64,000 nt of DNA from Muriicola soli. Its GTDB lineage: Bacteria > Bacteroidota > Bacteroidia > Flavobacteriales > Flavobacteriaceae. Of the stretch, positions 36,871-45,394 are shown piece by piece (positions within the stretch are counted from its first letter, which is position 1; each line of letters starts with the position of its first letter). The notes beneath the pieces were generated by a model. That model saw only the letters and a program-made list of their open reading frames with translations. It made no database searches and was not told the DNA's origin. The DNA is taken from NCBI RefSeq assembly GCF_004139715.1, contig NZ_CP035544.1, positions 2,917,501 to 2,981,500 on the forward strand, in the 5' to 3' direction. The position numbers were made by a program, and so were the translations under genes.

Positions 36871-37839
36871 TCAATATCCGAGTTTAGAGCGAACACGATT
36901 GAGTACTACAGAGGCTACATCCTGCGCCTTTTCAGCGCCTAAATTGAGTAATCGATCAATTTCTGAATGGTTTTCCATGTAGTAATTGAACTTTTTCCTG
37001 GGCTCTTCAAATTTGGAAATCAGGCATTCGTAAAGCTCCTGCTTCGCATGTCCGTAACCGTAATTCCCTTTCTCATAATTTTCCTTCATTCTTTCAATAT
37101 CTGCTTTTTGAGCAAGAAGGGAATACAATGCAAAAACAGTGTCATTTGTGGGATCTTTTGGCTCTTCCAAGGGTGTGCTGTCTGTCATTATCCCCATGAT
37201 CTGTTTCCGTAGTTTTTTGTCTGGGAGGAATATATTGATAAGGTTTCCCTTGCTTTTACTCATCTTTTCCCCGTCTGTTCCCGGAATGTACATTGTTTCT
37301 TCCTGAACCTGGGCCTCTGGAAGCACAAAAGTTTCTCCGAGTTGAGCGTGAAAACGCGAAGCCACATCACGAGTCATTTCCAGATGTTGCAACTGATCTT
37401 TCCCCACGGGCACAATATTGGCATCATAGAGAAGAATATCGGCGGCCATGAGCATGGGATAGGTGAAGAGTCCTGCATTCACGTCTTCAAGTCGATCGGC
37501 CTTATCTTTGAATGAATGCGCCAAGGTGAGCCGTTGATAAGGAAAAAAGCAACTCAAATACCAGGATAATTCTGTCACTTGCGACACATCACTCTGGCGG
37601 TAGAAGACTGTTTTATTTACATCTAATCCAAATGCCAGCCAAGCAGCGGCCGTTGCATAGGTGTTGTTACGCAGTTCGGATCCGCTTTTGATTTGGGTAA
37701 GCGAATGCATGTCTGCTATAAACAGGAAGGACTCATTTTTTGGATTCTCTGCCATTTTAATGGCAGGGATAATCGCCCCAAGAATGTTTCCGAGGTGCGG
37801 TGTGCCTGTGCTTTGTATACCGGTCAAGATTCTTGCCAT
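36871..37839 (-). CDS. trpS: tryptophan-tRNA ligase
   Basis: 322 residues from the ATG at 37839 (MARILTGIQSTGTPHLGN). The HIGH-like motif TPHLGN and the KMSKS motif GEKMSKSKGN identify a class I synthetase that charges tRNA-Trp. A TTG eight codons farther upstream is in frame, but it lies inside the -7 promoter box at 37861-37868, so the ATG is preferred. Confidence 0.95.
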   Translation of the reverse strand: MARILTGIQSTGTPHLGNILGAIIPAIKMAENPKNESFLFIADMHSLTQIKSGSELRNNTYATAAAWLAFGLDVNKTVFYRQSDVSQVTELSWYLSCFFPYQRLTLAHSFKDKADRLEDVNAGLFTYPMLMAADILLYDANIVPVGKDQLQHLEMTRDVASRFHAQLGETFVLPEAQVQEETMYIPGTDGEKMSKSKGNLINIFLPDKKLRKQIMGIMTDSTPLEEPKDPTNDTVFALYSLLAQKADIERMKENYEKGNYGYGHAKQELYECLISKFEEPRKKFNYYMENHSEIDRLLNLGAEKAQDVASVVLNRVRSKLGY

Positions 37840-37860
37840 CCGCTTATCATTAAATAATGA

Positions 37861-37868
37861 CAAAAGTA
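37861..37868 (-). promoter_or_regulatory. predicted -7 box (TACTTTTG) of trpS
   Basis: On the minus strand TACTTTTG fits TAnnTTTG, 21 bases before the trpS ATG. It decides the choice of the downstream start. No strong -33 element is seen. Confidence 0.4.
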
Positions 37869-37898
37869 AAAGAAATACCAGAACCCTGCTAAAATTGT

Positions 37899-37906
37899 TA
37901 TTTTTG
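37899..37906 (+). promoter_or_regulatory. predicted -7 box (TATTTTTG) very close to the plsC start
   Basis: TATTTTTG lies only five bases before the ATG at 37912, so transcription would begin at or next to the start codon. Candidate leaderless mRNA. No clear -33 TTG is seen. Confidence 0.35.
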
Positions 37907-37911
37907 ATTTT

Positions 37912-38657
37912 ATGTTGAGGCTTTTAATAAAAGCAGGCCAGCTTTTGTATCGCATTTGGTTTTACATTTTGGTGGCCATACCCATCATTGTATTTTCTCC
38001 ATTCCTCATTGCTTTATCCCTTTCTGAAAAGACCTATCCTCAATTTTTTTGGTTGGCCCGAAATATTTGGGCACCTGTTATCCTTTACGGGATGGGGTGT
38101 ATTCCCAGGATAGAGTACAAGGAAAAGCTGGTTAAAGGCAAGAGTTATATGTTGATCGCCAACCACACCAGCATGCTTGATATTATGTTAATGCTCAGAG
38201 TGAGCAAAAATCCCTTTGTTTTTGTGGGGAAGAAAGAACTTGTAAAGATTCCCATATTTGGATTTTTCTATAAGAGAGTTTGCATAATGGTTGATCGGGA
38301 CAACAGCAATAGCAGAATGGGCGTATACCGTAGGGCACAGCGCAGACTCAATCAGGGCCTGAGTATTTGTATCTTTCCGGAAGGAGGTGTGCCCGCCGAG
38401 GAAATTATTTTGGACGAATTTAAAGACGGGGCCTTTAAAATGGGAATCAACCACAATATACCGATTGTTCCAATCTTATTTTTTGATGCAAAAAAAGATT
38501 CTCATTTACCCTATACAGTGGCGGACCCGGTTGGCTAAGGGTAAAGGTTTATCCCTTTATACAAACAGAAGGAATGGAAGAGGTGCAAAAAGGAGAACTT
38601 AGAGATCGGGTCAGATCTTTTATGCTCAGGGAACTCCGGACGTCTGTCGTAAATTAA
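37912..38657 (+). pseudogene. plsC: 1-acyl-sn-glycerol-3-phosphate acyltransferase, interrupted by a -1 frameshift
   Basis: The first membrane segments are followed by the acyltransferase motif NHTSMLD (residues 84-90, His85 and Asp90) and FPEGGVPAEE. A run of seven A at 38490-38496 breaks the frame. With eight A the protein reads DAKKRFSFTLYSGGPGWLRVKV, a close match to the family C-terminus, and extends to 38657 (248 residues). As written it stops at 38538. It makes phosphatidic acid from lysophosphatidic acid at the inner membrane. An essential enzyme in most bacteria unless a second copy exists, which again argues for a sequence error. Confidence 0.87.
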
Positions 38658-38673
38658 AAAATACTAAACAGTA

Positions 38674-38705
38674 TAAAAAAAGCGCCCCGCATTATACGGG
38701 GCGCT
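38674..38705 (-). terminator. rho-independent terminator of the sigma/anti-sigma operon
   Basis: AGCGCCCCG (38681-38689) and CGGGGCGCT (38697-38705) form a perfect 9-bp stem. On the minus strand it is followed by a run of seven T (plus-strand A-run at 38675-38681). It lies about 40 bases after the stop of the beta-barrel gene. Confidence 0.9.
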
Positions 38706-38747
38706 AAAGGGGTCACTGTGAAGGCAGTAACCAACCTAACCAACTTC

Positions 38748-40247
38748 TTAAAATCTAAAATTAAGGCCAGAATAAACGCCCATAGAGAAAGGTTGAAAGT
38801 TTCCTGAGGTTTCTGAAAATGTATTGAGCTGATACTTAAACATTGGTTCAAGACTCAATTGAAATTTATCATTAAATTGATAGGATATCCCAATGCCAAA
38901 ATTGGTGCTTAAATTGATGTCATTGAGGTTGTTAGCCTCCCCCATCTCCGTGGTGATTCCATTCGACTCAAGGGTAACACTATTATTTACCAAAAAAAGT
39001 GAGCTCAGTCCGCCAACCACATTCACACCAATTTTTCGATCAAGAATTTCATAAGTTAGTTCAAGGGGCACTTCCAAATAACCGAAGTCCTGAATCATTT
39101 TGCCATTTAAAGATGGATCCGGCCCGGCCACGTCCTGAGCATTTTCAGTTGCGAGTTTACCACTTCTCGTATTGCTGCGCACTACGAGATTTCTGCTGCT
39201 CAAGGAATAATCTATATTATCAATAATTCCATTTGTGCTGGCATTGAGAGAAGAGGAGAAGTTTACATCCCTGGTATCATAACCAAAATCAACTCTGTGT
39301 ATCCCCGATCTTATTTTAACCCTCTTAGCCACTTTATAGGATACCGCAAGTCCGTAACTCATGTTCACATTACCCGATTTGGCATTATTCTCAAAAGTAG
39401 AATGGATTGGTGACCCCTGGGCCAAAGAGCTAAAGAAAACCGGAGCAACTCTAGGCCCTAATTCCCATTTCTTATTAGACTCTTCCTTGAGTTTTTCTTC
39501 TTCCTGTTGGGCGATGGCTTCAAAAATTGAAGTCTTTTCATCTTCCTCAGACTTTTCCTGTATTATTTTTTTTAGTTCCTCCTTTTTTGCCTCATTTTTC
39601 GCAATGAGCTCCTTGTTATCATTAAGTAACTGTTCCTTTTGTACCCCCGCTTTCCTATCTGTCTGCAGCGCATCGGATTTATCTCCTTTTACGTTTGAAG
39701 CAATAATGTCACTTTTTATATTTTCTGTGGTCTTTTTAGCTTCTACGGGGGCAATTGTCGCTAAAGCATTCTCATTTTCCCTGAGGTTTTCTGCTTTATT
39801 GGTTTTGGCTTCCCTACTTACAATTTCGATGCCTTTGCCGAGGTCCTGATATTTGGGATCAGCACTTTGTTCTGAAACCTCACTTTTATTATCAGAAGAG
39901 GATACTACCGTTACTTTCTCAGCTTCATCAGCGGTATCGGGATCAGATATTACGGGATCAGTCAATAAATTCATTTCAGTATTGTCATCCACTGAAGGAA
40001 CCTTTAAATCCGAATCCGTAATCACTTCCTCTGAATTTGGGAGATCGTTCTGCGGGAGAAAAATAAACAAGCCAATGATAATTAAGGCAGCCACGCCGCC
40101 TAGTTTCCACCAAATGGGCAGAATTCTTCTCTTCTTTTGCTTTTTATCAAGAGATGCGGAGATATTTTCCCAAACCGTTTCTTCCGGCAAGTGACTATAA
40201 TCCTGCAGTTTTTCTCTGAATACCTTTTCTATGCTTTTCTTTTCCAT
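38748..40247 (-). CDS. anti-sigma-like/outer-membrane beta-barrel fusion protein
   Basis: 499 residues from MEKKSIEKVF (ATG 40247); a TTG start would overlap the sigma gene by eight bases. The cytoplasmic N-terminus (about 45 residues, with LPEETVWENISASLDKKQ) resembles the start of anti-sigma factors. It is followed by one membrane helix (46-65), a long charged Glu/Lys/Ser-rich linker (about 70-270) and a C-terminal beta-barrel of outer-membrane type ending in YSGLNFRF. It is immediately downstream of the sigma factor, so the pair is a candidate signalling unit in which the barrel part reports envelope state. The barrel-to-sigma coupling is inference. Confidence 0.8.
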   Translation of the reverse strand: MEKKSIEKVFREKLQDYSHLPEETVWENISASLDKKQKKRRILPIWWKLGGVAALIIIGLFIFLPQNDLPNSEEVITDSDLKVPSVDDNTEMNLLTDPVISDPDTADEAEKVTVVSSSDNKSEVSEQSADPKYQDLGKGIEIVSREAKTNKAENLRENENALATIAPVEAKKTTENIKSDIIASNVKGDKSDALQTDRKAGVQKEQLLNDNKELIAKNEAKKEELKKIIQEKSEEDEKTSIFEAIAQQEEEKLKEESNKKWELGPRVAPVFFSSLAQGSPIHSTFENNAKSGNVNMSYGLAVSYKVAKRVKIRSGIHRVDFGYDTRDVNFSSSLNASTNGIIDNIDYSLSSRNLVVRSNTRSGKLATENAQDVAGPDPSLNGKMIQDFGYLEVPLELTYEILDRKIGVNVVGGLSSLFLVNNSVTLESNGITTEMGEANNLNDINLSTNFGIGISYQFNDKFQLSLEPMFKYQLNTFSETSGNFQPFSMGVYSGLNFRF

Positions 40248-40257
40248 GTGTTTGGTA

Positions 40258-40788
40258 TTAAGCAATATTGATATTTTCTTTCTTTAATTTCTCTTTCAGG
40301 ATCATTTTAGCCCTGGACAAGTTTGACTTGGAAGTACCGGTTGATGTGCCCAATAATTCGCTAATTTCCTTATGAGTATATCCGTCCAAAACATACAGGT
40401 TAAATGTAAGCCTGTACTTGTTTGGCAATTCCTGTACGTATTGAAGTAAGGTGGAAAGCTGAACATCCGGATAGTCGTAGTCTATATCCTCTTCTTCCTG
40501 GATATTGTCAGTGACCACTTTCATATATTGGTCCTTTCGATACTTCTGTAGAACCGTATTAACGGTTATCCTTTTTAGCCAACCTTCAAAGGACCCCTTG
40601 AATTTAAATTGTTCTATTTTATCATAGATCGTGAGAAAACTATCATGAAGGTTGTCCTCTGCTTCCGTTTTATTTCTGGAATATTTTAAACATAAGCCGT
40701 ACAAGACACTGGAATACTTCCGGTAAAGCTGTTCTTGTGCCTTCCTGTCTCCCTTCTTACATTGATGTATGAGCTTCTTTAAACTCAA
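40258..40788 (-). CDS. ECF-type RNA polymerase sigma factor
   Basis: 176 residues, from a TTG start (MSLKKLIHQCKKGDRKAQ). Region 2 is at about residues 10-75 (LYRKYSSVLYGLCLKYSRNKTEAEDNL) and region 4 at about 115-170 (YTHKEISELLGTSTGTSKSNLSRAKMIL). No region 3 or 1.1 is present, as usual for ECF sigma factors. It is co-transcribed with the anti-sigma/barrel gene that follows. Confidence 0.93.
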   Translation of the reverse strand: MSLKKLIHQCKKGDRKAQEQLYRKYSSVLYGLCLKYSRNKTEAEDNLHDSFLTIYDKIEQFKFKGSFEGWLKRITVNTVLQKYRKDQYMKVVTDNIQEEEDIDYDYPDVQLSTLLQYVQELPNKYRLTFNLYVLDGYTHKEISELLGTSTGTSKSNLSRAKMILKEKLKKENINIA

Positions 40789-40830
40789 AATTGTCGGTTA
40801 GATTTAAATCCTCAATCCTCGTAAATCGTC

Positions 40831-41249
40831 TTAATTCACAGGCACTTCCATCTCTATGTACTGTTGGTTCCCGTTTTCATCTTCCCCGTTCCAGAATTTA
40901 AAAAGATAGGTACCTTCGTACAGACAAATAAAGTTAAAGGAAGCTTCAAGTTCTTCTACAGCCTGAGTGCAGGGTTCATCCAGGAATTCAGTGCCAATGG
41001 CTACAACATTCCGTGTAGTTGTCGATTCCTTTGTAATGTCGAACCCTTCAAAAAACACACATGCACTGGGGCGTAGATACCTTACCCTGATCTCGTAAGT
41101 CTCATTGAGTTCAAAGGACTCAGGAAGTTCAGCGCTTACAATTTGCAATGGAACAAATTTAAAATTAACCCTGTCGTCCTCTAGTTTACACGACTGTAAG
41201 CTTAAGGCAAGTAAACAAACAAACAGAAAAAAGATTTCTTAAAGCTCAT
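40831..41249 (-). pseudogene. hypothetical lipoprotein, interrupted by a -1 frameshift in the signal peptide
   Basis: The open frame from 41148 lacks a signal, but the DNA upstream on the minus strand begins ATG (41249) MSFKKSFFCLF. With one more T in the run at 41213-41215 it continues VLLALSLQSC, a textbook lipoprotein signal, and joins KLEDDRVNFKFVPLQIVSAELP in the body for 139 residues. The mature part has four Cys pairs (ACVFFEG, EPCTQ, FICLYEG) and an Ig-like pattern (YEIRVRYLRPSACVFFEG). Function unknown. It lies next to the sigma factor gene on the same strand. Confidence 0.7.
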
Positions 41250-41317
41250 CTCAACACAAGTTTTAATTAAGATGAAAATAAGTAAGAAGGGTTGCTTTAG
41301 TCGGAAAACAGCAGATT

Positions 41318-42325
41318 TTAGACCTTGATTGCGGTTATCGCATCTTTAATCTTTGTTTCCAATTCCTCCAATAGCTCAGGATTGTCAAGGAGTAGGGTCT
41401 TTACAGCGTCTCTTCCCTGTCCTAATTTTGTGTCGCCATAGCTAAACCAGGAACCACTTTTCTTAATGATTTCAAATTCAACTCCCAGGTCAAGGATTTC
41501 TCCAACTTTCGAAATCCCTTCGCCATACATGATATCAAATTCAGCGGTTTTGAAAGGTGGTGCCACTTTATTCTTGACCACTTTCACCCTTGTCTTATTC
41601 CCCTGAACATTACCATCTGTATCTTTTATCTGAGTAGACCTTCTGATGTCTAGTCGCACGGAGGCATAAAATTTAAGGGCATTACCCCCGGTAGTTGTTT
41701 CTGGATTTCCAAACATCACACCGATTTTTTCTCGCAATTGATTGATGAAAACAACGGTACAATGGGTTTTACTGATTGAGGCTGTAAGTTTCCTGAGAGC
41801 TTGGGACATCAGTCGGGCATGCAATCCCATTTTGGAATCACCCATTTCTCCTTCAATTTCACTTTTTGGAGTAAGGGCTGCAACAGAATCGATGATTACA
41901 ATATCAATTGCTCCGGAACGAATCAGGTTGTCTGCGATTTCGAGGGCTTGCTCACCGTGATCGGGTTGTGAAATGATAAGATTGTCTATATCCACTCCTA
42001 ATTTTTGGGCATAAAATCGATCAAAGGCGTGTTCAGCATCAATAAATGCAGCAATACCTCCATTTTTTTGTGCCTCTGCAATGGCGTGCAGGGTTAGGGT
42101 AGTTTTCCCTGAAGATTCCGGGCCGTAAATCTCGATTACCCTTCCCCTGGGATAGCCTCCTACACCGAGGGCTATGTCCAGACCAAGAGATCCCGAAGGT
42201 ATGACCTCCACATCCGCAACTACAGTATCTCCCATCTTCATTACCGCCCCTTTACCGTAGGTTTTATCCAATTTATCCAGGGTTAATTTAAGGGCTTTCA
42301 ACTTCGCTTCTTTCTCACTACTCAT
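41318..42325 (-). CDS. recA: recombinase RecA
   Basis: 335 residues. Walker [10 protein letters not shown], Walker B with [31 protein letters not shown] (loop L2) and [13 protein letters not shown] are all RecA hallmarks. It forms filaments on single-stranded DNA for strand exchange and SOS/competence repair. A plausible promoter lies upstream at 42354-42384. Confidence 0.97.
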
Positions 42326-42353
42326 GTCTTCTGTATCTTTAATTAAAGGGTGA

Positions 42354-42384
42354 CTAAATTACCACTTCTTTTTGCATATCACAA
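42354..42384 (-). promoter_or_regulatory. predicted promoter of recA
   Basis: On the minus strand TTG (42384-42382), a 20-base spacer and TAATTTAG (42361-42354) match the Bacteroidota promoter with one mismatch (TAnnTTTG). The box ends 28 bases before the ATG. Confidence 0.5.
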
Positions 42385-42439
42385 TCACAAAAGCAACCTT
42401 TTTGATTTTTAACCATCTTGCTTTAAAACCTTAAGTAAA

Positions 42440-42533
42440 TGTTGTTCACTTTACTGGTATTATCCTCTATGGAAAAGAAAATTTCCTTAAAGTGATCCCC
42501 AAGGGCTCTGTTAATCAGGGCCCTTTTTGTTTA
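42440..42533 (+). ncRNA. candidate structured small RNA or leader with its own terminator
   Basis: TCACTTTA (42446-42453) pairs with TAAAGTGA (42488-42495). Inside lies a small hairpin GGAAA-AGAAAA-TTTCC (42471-42486). A terminator follows: AAGGGCTCTG (42501-42510), loop TTAAT, CAGGGCCCTT (42516-42525), with one G-U pair and then TTTTTGTTT. No protein gene on this strand ends here, since recA runs the other way. The 5' end is a guess; I see no convincing promoter. Confidence 0.35.
42501..42533 (+). terminator. orphan rho-independent terminator upstream of trhO
   Basis: A 10-bp stem (AAGGGCTCTG/CAGGGCCCTT, one G-U), loop TTAAT and a T-rich tail. It points towards trhO but no protein gene precedes it on the plus strand. 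Confidence 0.75.
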
Positions 42534-42559
42534 ATGGTACGGCAAATATTGTATTTTTG
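42526..42559 (+). promoter_or_regulatory. predicted promoter of trhO
   Basis: TTTG (42526-42529), 22-base spacer, TATTTTTG (42552-42559), which is 35 bases before the ATG at 42595. The spacer is one base longer than the usual 19-21. Confidence 0.45.
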
Positions 42560-42594
42560 CCTTTTATTTTCATTCACCTTAATCACGGTATAGC

Positions 42595-43665
42595 ATGCAA
42601 CTGTACAATACATTAAGTGCGAAGGAAAGGGAAGTTCTCATCGAAAAAGCCGGGAAAGAACGGCTAACTATCTCCTTTTACAAATACGCACACATAGGCA
42701 ATCCTGAAATTTTCAGAAATCACATGTTCCTTGCCTGGGATGCTCTTGAAGTGCTCGGCCGCATATATGTGGCGCACGAAGGGATCAATGCCCAGCTTTC
42801 GGTTCCCGCAGAGAATTTTGAAGCTTTTAAAACTCATTTGGACAGTATCAGTTTTTTAAAAGATGTTCGTTTGAACGTCGCTATTGAACAGGACGATAAA
42901 TCCTTCCTCAAATTGAAGGTAAAAGTGCGAAGTAAGATTGTTGCTGACGGACTCAATGACTCCACATTTGATGTAACTGACAAAGGCATACACGTTGGTG
43001 CTGAAACCTTCAATGAACTCATCGATGATCCGGATACACTCCTGGTGGATATGCGCAATCACTACGAAAGTGAGATTGGACACTTTAAGAATGCAATCAC
43101 TCCGGATGTGGATACATTCAGAGACTCTCTTGATATCATAGAGCAGGAATTATCTGAGTTTAAGGAAGATAAAAAACTGGTGATGTATTGCACAGGAGGC
43201 ATACGTTGTGAGAAGGCCAGTGCTTATTACAAGCACAAGGGATTTAAAAATGTCTATCAATTGGAAGGTGGGATTATCGACTACGCCCGACAGGTTGAAG
43301 CAAAGGGTTTGGAAAATAAATTCCTGGGTAAAAACTTCGTGTTTGACCATCGCAGGGGAGAGCGTATTACAGAAGATGTAATTGCCCACTGCCACCAATG
43401 CGGAGAACCTTGTGACACCCATGTTAACTGTGCCAATGAAGCTTGTCACTTACTGTTTATCCAATGTGATACTTGTGGTGAGAAAATGGATCAATGCTGT
43501 TCAAAGCAATGCCAAGAAATACATGCTTTGCCTGAAGAGGAACAGAAAAAACTCAGGAGAGGAAAAACAGTGAGCAACAAGATATTCAAAAAGGGACGCT
43601 CTGAAGCTTTGCTGTATAAAAAGAGTCCGGAAACCGTTGTCAAACCCATTTTTACTTCACGTTAA
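42595..43665 (+). CDS. trhO: tRNA uridine(34) hydroxylase (rhodanese family, YceA type)
   Basis: 356 residues. The N-terminal acylphosphatase-like part carries YVAHEGINAQLSVP, the rhodanese domain carries the active Cys199 in YCTGGIRCEKA, and the C-terminal Cys-rich tail (HCHQCGEPCDTHVNCANEAC, then CDTCGEKMDQCC) probably binds zinc. Family members hydroxylate U34 of several tRNAs with oxygen, the first step to cmo5U or mo5U. Confidence 0.92.
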   Translation: MQLYNTLSAKEREVLIEKAGKERLTISFYKYAHIGNPEIFRNHMFLAWDALEVLGRIYVAHEGINAQLSVPAENFEAFKTHLDSISFLKDVRLNVAIEQDDKSFLKLKVKVRSKIVADGLNDSTFDVTDKGIHVGAETFNELIDDPDTLLVDMRNHYESEIGHFKNAITPDVDTFRDSLDIIEQELSEFKEDKKLVMYCTGGIRCEKASAYYKHKGFKNVYQLEGGIIDYARQVEAKGLENKFLGKNFVFDHRRGERITEDVIAHCHQCGEPCDTHVNCANEACHLLFIQCDTCGEKMDQCCSKQCQEIHALPEEEQKKLRRGKTVSNKIFKKGRSEALLYKKSPETVVKPIFTSR

Positions 43666-43755
43666 AAAAGTAGTATCTTTACCTGTAAGATTTAATAATG
43701 AATCCTTTTTGGACAAAAACTAAGCAGTATTTTGTTCGAATCAAGATAAAAAATT

Positions 43756-44916
43756 ATGGGTTGTAGCAGTTGTTCAACCGGAAAGGATGGACAACCTAGA
43801 GGATGCAAGAACAATGGTACTTGCGGTACAGATGGTTGTAATAAATTAACGGTTTTTGACTGGCTTTCAAACATGTCACTCCCCAATGGCGAAAAGCCAT
43901 TTGACTGTGTTGAGGTCAGGTTTAAAAATAGCAGAAAGGAATTCTTCAGAGTTCCTGAAGATATATCTCTTTCTATTGGAGATATTGTGGCCACCCAGGC
44001 TAAATCGGGACATGATGTAGGCATGATTACCCTTGCCGGGGAACTCGTGCGTATTCAAATGAAAAAGAAAAAGGTAGCCAATGACGATCAACTTCCAAAG
44101 GTCTACCGAAAAGCGACTCAGAAGGACATAGACAAATGGCAGAAGTGCCGGGACAAAGAAGACGAGATCAAAAAGAGATCACGCGAAATGGCCATATTAC
44201 TCCGATTACAAATGAAAATTTCAGATGTGGAATTTCAGGGAGACGGTTCAAAGGCTACTTTCTACTATACAGCAGACGAACGCGTAGATTTCAGACAATT
44301 GATCAAGGACATGGCCAAAGCCTTTGGCATCAGAATTGAAATGAGACAGATTGGGTATAGACAAGAAGCTCAACGTCTCGGGGGAATCGGTTCCTGCGGG
44401 AGGGAATTGTGCTGTTCAACCTGGTTGACGGATTTTAGATCGGTAAGCACTTCTGCGGCTCGCTATCAGCAATTGTCATTGAATCCTCAAAAGTTGGCCG
44501 GGCAATGTGGCAAATTAAAATGTTGTCTGAATTACGAATTAGATATGTATATGGATGCCTTAAAGGACTTTCCATCTCAGGACAGCAAACTTCACACAGA
44601 AAAAGGCACGGCATTTTGCCAGAAAACAGATATCTTCAAAGGACTGTTGTGGTTTTCATATAAAGACGATCCATCTCACTGGCATACGCTCACAAAAGAT
44701 CAGGTACATGAGATAATCACCAAGAATAAGAAAAAAGAGAAAGTAGCCAGCCTGGAACTTTATGCAGTAGACAACCTGGAAAAGGAAACTACCCTTTTCG
44801 AGAATACAGTAGGTCAAGACAGCCTTACCCGTTTTGATCGTCCCAAGAATAAGAATAGAAGGAAGAAGAACAAAAAGAGAAGAAAACATATAAAACCTTC
44901 ACAAAAAAATGGGTAG
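43756..44916 (+). CDS. PSP1 domain-containing protein (RicT-like)
   Basis: 386 residues. An N-terminal Cys-rich piece (GCSSCSTGKDGQ, CKNNGTCGTDGCN), a PSP1 core with TFYYTADERVDFRQLIKDMA and EMRQIGYRQEAQRLGGIGSCG, and a Cys-rich stretch RELCCSTWLTDF and CGKLKCCLNYELDMY follow. The C-terminus is very basic (KNRRKKNKKRRKH). RicT of Bacillus binds an iron-sulfur cluster with RicA/RicF and affects RNA processing; equivalence here is not shown. It is followed by gldH with an 8-base overlap, in the order found throughout Flavobacteriaceae. Confidence 0.88.
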   Translation: MGCSSCSTGKDGQPRGCKNNGTCGTDGCNKLTVFDWLSNMSLPNGEKPFDCVEVRFKNSRKEFFRVPEDISLSIGDIVATQAKSGHDVGMITLAGELVRIQMKKKKVANDDQLPKVYRKATQKDIDKWQKCRDKEDEIKKRSREMAILLRLQMKISDVEFQGDGSKATFYYTADERVDFRQLIKDMAKAFGIRIEMRQIGYRQEAQRLGGIGSCGRELCCSTWLTDFRSVSTSAARYQQLSLNPQKLAGQCGKLKCCLNYELDMYMDALKDFPSQDSKLHTEKGTAFCQKTDIFKGLLWFSYKDDPSHWHTLTKDQVHEIITKNKKKEKVASLELYAVDNLEKETTLFENTVGQDSLTRFDRPKNKNRRKKNKKRRKHIKPSQKNG

Positions 44917-45390
44917 ATCAAATGGGGTGCTCTTTCTGTTGGGATTGCTACTTCTTGGATGTGGCAAGAGTCCGGAGTATTCAGAATTCCAGTCACTTGA
45001 AAACGGGATCTGGACTAAGGACAGCGTCTTAGAATTTACAACTTCCGAACTGCAATCCGATCGAGTTTATCAAATGTATATCAACATCAGAAATGACAAT
45101 AACTATCCCTACAGCAATTTATATTTGATTGCCGAGTTGGAATATCCCGGGGGGAAACCTATATCGATACTTTGGAGTACACCATGGCAGAAGCTGACGG
45201 GTCCTGGCTTGGAAAAGGATATGGAAGCATCAAAGAAAATAAACTTTGGTATAAGGAAAACATCAATTTTCCCGTTACAGGCGTATATACTGTAAGAATT
45301 GAACAGGCGATGAGAAAAATTGGCAATGTGGAGGGGATCAGTGCATTGCAAGGAATTACCGATGTTGGCCTGGAAATAGAAAGCAATTAA
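44909..45390 (+). pseudogene. gldH: gliding motility lipoprotein GldH, interrupted by a -1 frameshift
   Basis: The first part has a lipoprotein signal (FLLGLLLLGCGKS, Cys18) and ends at 45295 with an aberrant tail. A second part in the -1 frame, readable to 45390, has LEYTMAEADGSWLGKGYGS and KENKLWYKENINFP, typical for the GldH C-terminus. The break lies in six G followed by AAA at 45149-45157. One added base joins EYPGG to TYIDTLEYTMA for 160 residues. GldH is an outer-membrane lipoprotein needed for gliding. Neighbours are PSP1 (overlapping) and pbp1A, the conserved order. Confidence 0.88.
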
Positions 45391-45394
45391 TCTG

